Source of the DNA: Rhodoferax sp.
GTDB taxonomy: Bacteria > Pseudomonadota > Gammaproteobacteria > Burkholderiales > Burkholderiaceae_C
Assembly (NCBI GenBank): GCA_030683195.1
Contig: JAUXQA010000492.1
Location: 1-19,673 of the forward strand
DNA length: 19,673 nucleotides
Direction of reading: 5' to 3'
How positions within the stretch are numbered: position 1 is the first letter of the stretch; each line of letters begins with the position of its first letter. Positions 15,005 through 19,673 of this stretch are shown one piece after another. The position numbers were made by a program, and so were the translations under genes. The notes beneath the pieces are model-generated. The model was not told the origin of the DNA. It did not search any database and saw nothing but the letters and a program-made list of their open reading frames with translations.

Positions 15005-16279
15005 ATGGACTTTGACTACTCGCCCAAAACCAAAGACTTGCAAAACAGGCTGCGGGCGTTCATGACGGAGCACATCTACCCGTCCGAAAGCGCCTACCAC
15101 GCTGAGATTGCAGCCAACACGGCAGCCGGCAAGCGCTGGACGCCGCTGCAGACCATTGAAAACCTCAAGCCCAAAGCCCAGGCAGCAGGCTTATGGAATC
15201 TTTTCTTACCCGTCGACAGCGCGGCAGCCTCTGGATACACCGGCGCCGGACTCACCAATCAGGAATACGCGCCTCTGGCTGAAATCATGGGCGAAGTCAT
15301 GTGGTCGAGCGAAGTCTTCAACTGCTCGGCCCCAGATACGGGCAACATGGAAACCATTGCTCGATATGGTTCGGAAGAGAACAAGGCACGCTGGCTCAAG
15401 CCGCTGCTGGAAGGCAAGATCCGCTCTGCCTTTGCCATGACTGAACCCGACGTCGCTTCAAGCGACGCGACCAACATCGAAACCCGGATCGAGCGTGATG
15501 GCGATGATTACGTCATCAATGGCCGCAAGTGGTGGACCTCCGGTGCAGGCGACCCACGGTGCGCCATCTACATCACCATGGGAAAAACCAACCCTGACGC
15601 ACCACGCCACTCGCAACAAAGCATGGTGCTGGTGCCCGCCGATACCGCCGGTATCACCGTGGTGCGCGCCCTCAATGTGATGGGTTATGACGACGCACCG
15701 CATGGCCATATGGAAGTGCTTTTCGAAAATGTTCGGGTACCTGTGGGCAACATCCTGCTGGGCGAAGGTCGAGGATTCGAGATCGCCCAGGGGCGCCTTG
15801 GCCCTGGACGCATTCACCATTGCATGCGCCTGATCGGTTTGGCTGAACGTGCGCTTGAACTCATGTGCAAGCGTGCTTCATCGCGCGTCGCATTTGGCAA
15901 AACGGTCGCATCTCAAACCGTGACGCAAGAGCGCATCGCCGAGGCCCGCTGCAAGATCGATATGGCCCGTCTGCTCACGCTCAAAGCGGCTTGGATGATG
16001 GACATGGGTGGCAATAAATTTGCAAAAAACGAGATCGCCATGATCAAGGTGGTGGCTCCCAGCATGGCCTGCCAAGTCATCGACTGGGCCATGCAGGTCC
16101 ATGGTGGTGGAGGCATGTGCGATGATTTCCCATTGGCCTATAGTTACGCCAACGCCCGCACCTTGCGCTTTGCCGATGGTCCGGACGAAGTGCACCGTAA
16201 TTCCATTGCCAAAATGGAGCTCGGTAAATACGCTGCGAATCCCAAGCCCGTTGAGATGCCGATCACACGCGGTTGTTAA
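15005..16279 (+). CDS. Acyl-CoA dehydrogenase family protein (ACAD10/11 type)
   Basis: FAD-dependent acyl-CoA dehydrogenase-fold enzyme of 424 residues. The N-terminal helical domain runs to about 140, the beta domain contains SAFAMTEPDVASSDATN and the NGRKWWTSGAG motif, and the C-terminal helical domain contains GRIHHCMRLIG, the ARCKIDMARLL segment and WAMQVHGGGG. Where ordinary enzymes have the catalytic Glu near a YEGT motif, this one reads RFADGPDEVHR with an Asp at D391, as I recall for ACAD11-like members. GGAG lies 7 nt upstream of the ATG at 15005; the frame is open upstream only as an overlap with the kinase gene. It ends shortly before a hairpin at 16284. Confidence 0.94.
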   Translation: MDFDYSPKTKDLQNRLRAFMTEHIYPSESAYHAEIAANTAAGKRWTPLQTIENLKPKAQAAGLWNLFLPVDSAAASGYTGAGLTNQEYAPLAEIMGEVMWSSEVFNCSAPDTGNMETIARYGSEENKARWLKPLLEGKIRSAFAMTEPDVASSDATNIETRIERDGDDYVINGRKWWTSGAGDPRCAIYITMGKTNPDAPRHSQQSMVLVPADTAGITVVRALNVMGYDDAPHGHMEVLFENVRVPVGNILLGEGRGFEIAQGRLGPGRIHHCMRLIGLAERALELMCKRASSRVAFGKTVASQTVTQERIAEARCKIDMARLLTLKAAWMMDMGGNKFAKNEIAMIKVVAPSMACQVIDWAMQVHGGGGMCDDFPLAYSYANARTLRFADGPDEVHRNSIAKMELGKYAANPKPVEMPITRGC

Positions 16280-16283
16280 CGTG

Positions 16284-16317
16284 CAGGAGCATCAGTTGAC
16301 CGATACTGATGCTCCTG
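16284..16317. terminator. Strong hairpin between convergent genes
   Basis: A perfect 13-bp stem (16284-16296 with 16305-16317, 8-nt loop) starts 4 nt after the acyl-CoA dehydrogenase stop. It lacks a clear T-run on either strand (A-rich downstream), so it may act as a weak bidirectional terminator or a 3'-end-protecting stem. The convergent HD-GYP gene ends at 16363. Confidence 0.6.
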
Positions 16318-16362
16318 AAATAAATATCTAAATCCTTACAAGCTGCCGGCTACAGCGCATTT

Positions 16363-17601
16363 TCACCAAGGAGATTGCGGGAGACCTGACCACAACTCAT
16401 GTAAGTCAGGGAATCGCCATTTGGCCGGGTCTTCGCGGCTGACGATTTTTTCTTTGTTCTCAGGGCGAGACAAGTCAATGATTTGCGGCAGGATCCTGAG
16501 GTTTGACTTGGTCGAAAAGAATACTTTGACGCTAGGTGTGGTTAGCGACTTGGACGTCTGCTCCACCACCACGCCAATTCGCCCCGAAGTCAACTGCACC
16601 AGAGAGCCGACAGGATAAATGCCCATGCTCTTCACAAACGCCTGAAAAACCTGGGGGTCAAAATGCCCGGTAGCCCATTCCGCCATCTTACGGAGTGACT
16701 CGGCAGGATCCCAACCGGCTTTATAGGGCCTGTTGGATGTGATGGCATCGTAGACATCACAGACAGCTCCCATCTTGGCAAACAAGCTGATCTCCGGACC
16801 CTTCAGGCCCTCAGGGTAGCCCGTTCCGTCAGTCTTTTCATGGTGATACAAACAGACATCCAAGACTATCGGGTCCACGTCGACTCCCCCCAGAAGCATC
16901 TTGTGTCCCTCTACAGGGTGGCTTTTGATGATGGAGAACTCTTCCTCGGTGAGCTTTCCAGGCTTGTTGAGTACCTCAATAGGCATAACGGCTTTTCCTA
17001 GATCGTGCAGGAGGCCAGCCAAGCCAGCAGACCTCACCTGAGCCTCGTCCAGACCCAGTTGCTTGGCCAGAGCGACCATCATGGCGCAGACGGCCACAGA
17101 ATGCATGTAGGTATAGTCATCTGCGGTTTTGAGTCGCGCCAGACTGATGAGTGCTCCAGGGTTGCGGGACACAGAATCCGATATTTCCTCGACCAACAGC
17201 TTCGCTCCGCCCACATCGACCGCATTGCCCATACGGGCTTCCTCAAACATGGACATTACGGCCTGCTTGGATTGTCTGACGATCTTTGTCGCTCGGGCCA
17301 TTTCCTTTGAGGCGACAACGGGGGTAACTTGGCGCGTACTGTCAGCCACATTTCGTCGATCAATCTCAACCTGCTGCTCCGACTCTGCCTCCAATACCGC
17401 AGACTCACCCCCAGCGATATCCAGACCCTTCGCACAGTCAATCCAGACTTCTTTGATGCTGCTGGCGTGAATAATCTGCAAGTCCTTTGCATCCAGCAAA
17501 ACGAAACCCGTTCGCCAAAACGGGTGATCCATCCAGGAACCACAAAACTCTTTGAGATGCATCCCCAGAGTAAGCTGGTCAACAGCAATACGTTTAAGCA
17601 T
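16363..17601 (-). CDS. HD-GYP domain cyclic-di-GMP phosphodiesterase with DUF3391 N-terminus
   Basis: Probable cytoplasmic phosphodiesterase that degrades cyclic-di-GMP and so lowers the signal favouring sessile life. The 412-residue product starts with a DUF3391-like region (about 1-130; MLKRIAVDQLTLGMHLKEF). The HD domain has H167, the HDLGK motif (H199, D200), the HPVEGH segment and the diagnostic HHEKTDGTGYP (253-263), so the GYP signature is complete and activity is expected. A C-terminal extension of about 80 residues follows. No membrane segment or receiver domain is seen. The ATG at 17601 gives the standard DUF3391 N-terminus. It lies 70 nt downstream of the unknown-function gene at 17672-18304 and may be cotranscribed with it. 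Confidence 0.93.
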   Translation of the reverse strand: MLKRIAVDQLTLGMHLKEFCGSWMDHPFWRTGFVLLDAKDLQIIHASSIKEVWIDCAKGLDIAGGESAVLEAESEQQVEIDRRNVADSTRQVTPVVASKEMARATKIVRQSKQAVMSMFEEARMGNAVDVGGAKLLVEEISDSVSRNPGALISLARLKTADDYTYMHSVAVCAMMVALAKQLGLDEAQVRSAGLAGLLHDLGKAVMPIEVLNKPGKLTEEEFSIIKSHPVEGHKMLLGGVDVDPIVLDVCLYHHEKTDGTGYPEGLKGPEISLFAKMGAVCDVYDAITSNRPYKAGWDPAESLRKMAEWATGHFDPQVFQAFVKSMGIYPVGSLVQLTSGRIGVVVEQTSKSLTTPSVKVFFSTKSNLRILPQIIDLSRPENKEKIVSREDPAKWRFPDLHELWSGLPQSPW

Positions 17602-17671
17602 AAGAAACCGCTATCGAAAAATCAGCTTAAACGACAATTCCGCCGAGATATGTGCGCGCGCTGGCCAAGGG

Positions 17672-18304
17672 TCAATGCAAATGGCGAGGCTTGCGTCCGC
17701 CACCATGTCCTACACCGCCATGACCGCCACCCGAACCGCGCGGCGGCTTTCCAATTTGAAGGGAACTCACCAAGTCATCGAACCGTTGGCTGAATAGTTT
17801 GTCAATTTCAGCCACGATACCACCCAGCTCTGAGCCATCAAAGTGGCGCTCCATCATATTGACGATGTCCTGCACCAATAAATCACGTTGCACCTGCATG
17901 ATCGCAGCCGGATCCGGGCCAACAAACAGCATCAAGAAATCATCGCGGGACTCCGCGTCGGAATCCTCGTCCTCATCATCAAACTCGGCATCGTAGAAGG
18001 TCACTTCAATGGCTGCGCCGGCTTGCGCCAAGTCGTTCAGATTCATACACATCTCATCCAGCGCCTGGCGAAAATCGTCATCGCCCACTACGGTCCAGCA
18101 CATCTGCAAAAGATGCTCCTGCACATCAAACTTGATGCCCGGTTCATCTTCGTAGGAACTGCCGGCGGCATCAGGCAATGAGCGAGCCCCGGCATACTTC
18201 CACAATGGCTTCAGCGCATCCTGAATTTGACTAAAGACAACGTCTGACCGCACGGGAATCTGGCCGTGAACATGAATCTCAAAAGGAGCGTTATAGCGTG
18301 ACAT
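17672..18304 (-). CDS. Protein of unknown function with acidic stretch and Gly/His-rich tail
   Basis: A 210-residue soluble protein. I recognise the style of a Burkholderiales-restricted family (possibly catalogued as DUF6806; this name is from memory and uncertain). The N-terminus reads YNAPFEIHVHGQI, followed by LKPLWKYAGARSL and a block EEHLLQMCWTVVGDDDFRQAL-like around 60-85. A strongly acidic stretch (FDDEDEDSDAESRDD, about 108-122) precedes a conserved region (FLMLFVGPDPAAIMQVQRDLL) and a segment NMMERHFDGSELGGIV. The last about 22 residues are a Gly/His/Arg tail (GGGHGGVGHGGGRKPRHLH), which could bind metal. No enzyme motif is visible. No clear Shine-Dalgarno precedes the ATG at 18304. 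Confidence 0.8.
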   Translation of the reverse strand: MSRYNAPFEIHVHGQIPVRSDVVFSQIQDALKPLWKYAGARSLPDAAGSSYEDEPGIKFDVQEHLLQMCWTVVGDDDFRQALDEMCMNLNDLAQAGAAIEVTFYDAEFDDEDEDSDAESRDDFLMLFVGPDPAAIMQVQRDLLVQDIVNMMERHFDGSELGGIVAEIDKLFSQRFDDLVSSLQIGKPPRGSGGGHGGVGHGGGRKPRHLH

Positions 18305-18619
18305 GAATTAAGGGTAAGCTTTTGGGAGTCAAAACCGGCTACCGGCCTGGCTTGGACTCGTGGTTCTGGTCAAGTGAATCTGAAAAGCTCTGCCATTCAA
18401 ATTCAACATCCATCAAATGATCCCAATGGTTGAAAATCGAAGCCGTTGGGATTGATTGTGCCACGCGAAAGTGGGATGACGGAAAGCTCTTGCAGGCGAT
18501 ACCGCTGAGTGCGGACTTCACCAATGAGAACTGAGCAACAAATAGGCTTGGGTACGTCTCGGGATCTATCAGACCAGACATCATCAACCTAAATAAAGGC
18601 TGGAGTTTTTTAATTTTAT
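18305..18619. other. 315-nt stretch without a convincing gene
   Basis: Between the tRNA-Leu 3' end and the unknown-function gene. On the - strand an open frame of about 80 codons (18584 or 18587 down to 18339) exists, but it starts at TTG or tandem ATGs with a poorly placed AGG, has no recognisable motif, and ends near the next gene's leader. I treat it as a weak candidate only. The AT-rich patch at 18600-18619 right after tRNA-Leu has no hairpin. Confidence 0.3.
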
Positions 18620-18705
18620 TGGTGCCCGAGGCCGGACTCGAACCGGCAACTCCGTGAGGAGGACAGATTTTAAGTCTGCTGTGTAAACCATTCCACCACT
18701 CGGGC
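18620..18705 (-). tRNA. tRNA-Leu (anticodon TAA)
   Basis: An 86-nt class II tRNA with encoded CCA. The acceptor stem is GCCCGAG/CTCGGGC with discriminator A. The anticodon loop CTTAAAA gives TAA, reading UUA. A long variable arm (CCTCCTCACGGAG region) and the GTTCGAGTCC T arm are present. It is the last tRNA of the - strand cluster. Confidence 0.96.
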
Positions 18706-18727
18706 GCAGCTCACATCGTGCCAAATA

Positions 18728-18753
18728 GCCATTTTGATGTTGAACAAAATGGC
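18728..18753 (-). other. Hairpin between tRNA-Cys and tRNA-Leu
   Basis: A perfect 9-bp stem (GCCATTTTG 18728-18736 with CAAAATGGC 18745-18753, 8-nt loop). There is no T-run behind it on the - strand, so it is more likely a precursor-processing or spacer structure than a terminator. Confidence 0.45.
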
Positions 18754-18781
18754 ACCCCAGATTGGACGCTACAAGCATCTA

Positions 18782-18855
18782 TGGAGGCGCGACCCAGAGT
18801 CGAACTGGGCTAGACGGATTTGCAATCCGTTGCATAACCGATTTGCTATCGCGCC
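18782..18855 (-). tRNA. tRNA-Cys (anticodon GCA)
   Basis: A 74-nt tRNA with encoded CCA. The acceptor stem is GGCGCGA/TCGCGCC with discriminator T, which is the Cys identity base. The anticodon stem-loop GGATTGCAAATCC gives GCA. D and T arms (GTTCGACTC) are normal. Confidence 0.96.
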
Positions 18856-18866
18856 GCTTTCCTGAC

Positions 18867-18894
18867 AAAAAAGGGAAGCTCTTTGCTTCCCTTT
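18867..18894 (-). terminator. Intrinsic terminator between tRNA-Gly and tRNA-Cys
   Basis: On the - strand a 10-bp stem (18870-18879 with 18885-18894, 5-nt loop) with a GC-rich GGGAAGC core is followed by a six-T run (18872-18867), which is the full intrinsic-terminator pattern. On the + strand the T-run is broken (TTTCTTT), so the - strand is the likely direction. Confidence 0.75.
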
Positions 18895-18903
18895 CTTTCA
18901 ATT

Positions 18904-18979
18904 TGGAGCGGGAGAAGAGTCTCGAACTCTCGACCTCAACCTTGGCAAGGTTGCGCTCTACCAACTGAGCTACTCCCGC
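18904..18979 (-). tRNA. tRNA-Gly (anticodon GCC)
   Basis: A 76-nt tRNA with encoded CCA. The acceptor stem is GCGGGAG/CTCCCGC with discriminator T. The anticodon loop TTGCCAA gives GCC. The D arm (AGCTCAGTTGGTAGAGC) and T arm (GTTCGAGAC) are standard. It is the first tRNA of the - strand cluster. Confidence 0.97.
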
Positions 18980-18993
18980 GTTTCAAGCCTCAA

Positions 18994-18999
18994 AGTATA
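18994..18999 (-). promoter_or_regulatory. Candidate -10 box for the tRNA cluster
   Basis: TATACT on the - strand lies 14 nt upstream of mature tRNA-Gly, a fitting distance for a short-leader tRNA promoter. The matching -35 (around 19017-19022) is poor, so the assignment is tentative. It sits in the 62-nt gap after lon, which has no other terminator-like hairpin. Confidence 0.45.
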
Positions 19000-19041
19000 G
19001 CCTATTTAGACAGCCATTTCGTCGGGCGTGAAGAAAGATCG

Positions 19042-19673
19042 TTAATGTTTGATGGATGCCAAGACCTCCGCAGAAGCCGCCGCCGGAGCTGCAGCCACAA
19101 CGACAACATCATCATCAAGCAGAGGGGTTGGCAAGCGCTCAAGCGCTACAGCCAAGACCTGATCAATCCAGCGAACTGGCACGATTTCAAGGCCGTTTTT
19201 TACGTTCTCAGGAATATCTTGAAGGTCTTTGGCGTTCTCTTCTGGGATCAACACCGTTTTAATACCTCCACGGAGGGCAGCAAGCAGCTTCTCCTTAAGA
19301 CCTCCAATCGCAGTGACCTCGCCACGCAAAGTGATTTCACCGGTCATAGCCACATCGCCACGCACCGGTATACCGGTCATGGCCGACACAAAAGCGGTTG
19401 TCATTGCGGCACCCGCACTTGGACCGTCCTTGGGCGTCGCACCATCCGGTACATGGATGTGGATGTCTTTCTTCTCAAAAAACTCGTCCTTGATACCCAG
19501 ACGCCTGGAGCGGCTGCGAACCACCGTGCGTGCAGCCTCGACTGACTCCTTCATCACATCGCCTAAAGAACCTGTGCGGGTGATCACACCCTTGCCTGGC
19601 ATCATGGCAGCTTCAATCGTGAGCAAATCACCACCCACCTCGGTCCAAGCCAGACCAACAACCTGGCCCACCT
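19042..19673 (-). CDS. lon: Lon protease, C-terminal part (cut by window edge)
   Basis: The C-terminal 210 residues of the ATP-dependent protease Lon, which degrades misfolded and regulatory proteins. What is visible is the proteolytic domain: the catalytic Ser in TPKDGPSAGAAMTTA, and the catalytic Lys in GGLKEKLLAALRGG about 40 residues later, with GDVAMTGEITLRG between them. The dyad is complete. A low-complexity Ala/Val/Asp-rich tail (DDDVVVVAAAPAAASAE) ends the protein and differs from E. coli Lon. The N-terminal and AAA+ parts lie outside the window. The tRNA cluster follows on the same strand 62 nt downstream. Confidence 0.97.
   Translation of the reverse strand, partial: VGQVVGLAWTEVGGDLLTIEAAMMPGKGVITRTGSLGDVMKESVEAARTVVRSRSRRLGIKDEFFEKKDIHIHVPDGATPKDGPSAGAAMTTAFVSAMTGIPVRGDVAMTGEITLRGEVTAIGGLKEKLLAALRGGIKTVLIPEENAKDLQDIPENVKNGLEIVPVRWIDQVLAVALERLPTPLLDDDVVVVAAAPAAASAEVLASIKH

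Noticed and set aside
18339..18587. 82-codon - strand open frame beside tRNA-Leu
   Set aside because: TTG or tandem-ATG start with poor ribosome binding site, no motif and no operon context. Kept only as a weak possibility in the intergenic entry.
1..19673. CRISPR array, insertion sequence, prophage or toxin-antitoxin pair
   Set aside because: No regularly spaced direct repeats, transposase or integrase motifs, terminal inverted repeats or paired small toxin/antitoxin ORFs were found. The tRNA genes show no flanking integrase or duplicated 3' end.

Overview
The window is ordinary, gene-dense chromosome of a GC-rich betaproteobacterium. Protein sequences and gene order (xseA-sodB; exbB-exbD-lpxK-Trm112-kdsB-adk; lexA; lon next to a tRNA cluster) fit Burkholderiales, most likely a Comamonadaceae of the Rhodoferax/Polaromonas kind. 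That placement rests on remembered family sequences, not on a search. I see no insertion sequence, phage gene, CRISPR array or rRNA.

Layout. Positions 1-78 hold the last codons of an unknown + strand gene and a strong bidirectional terminator. Fe-superoxide dismutase (sodB) and the exonuclease VII large subunit (xseA) follow on the - strand. Divergent from xseA is a tight envelope operon: exbB (TTG start), exbD, lpxK, a Trm112-like small protein and kdsB, then adk. LpxK and KdsB both serve lipid A/Kdo synthesis. ExbB/ExbD form a proton-driven inner-membrane motor. A - strand L-asparaginase gene converges on adk and diverges from lexA. The asparaginase-lexA gap carries two adjacent LexA boxes, so the SOS repressor is probably autoregulated. 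A small uncharacterised ORF lies 22 nt behind lexA and should share its SOS control. A 2-hydroxyacid dehydrogenase and an overlapping MFS exporter follow.

From about 10.67 to 16.28 kb lies a catabolic block on the + strand: a two-domain 3-hydroxyacyl-CoA dehydrogenase, an atypical enoyl-CoA hydratase/isomerase-family protein with a PaaG-like active site, a Crp/Fnr-type regulator, an APH-fold kinase and an ACAD10/11-type acyl-CoA dehydrogenase. The kinase-dehydrogenase pair corresponds in architecture to human ACAD11 split into two genes and to LvaA/LvaC of levulinate catabolism. It may therefore convert 4-hydroxyacyl-CoAs, through a phosphorylated intermediate, to 3-hydroxyacyl-CoAs that the neighbouring dehydrogenase can oxidise. 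This is the most interesting functional hypothesis in the window.

The right end is on the - strand: lon (C-terminal part, cut by the window edge), tRNA-Gly(GCC), tRNA-Cys(GCA), tRNA-Leu(TAA), a roughly 315-nt stretch with no convincing gene, a Burkholderiales-type protein of unknown function with a Gly/His-rich tail, and an HD-GYP cyclic-di-GMP phosphodiesterase. An intrinsic terminator lies between tRNA-Gly and tRNA-Cys, which leaves the promoter for the last two tRNAs unexplained.
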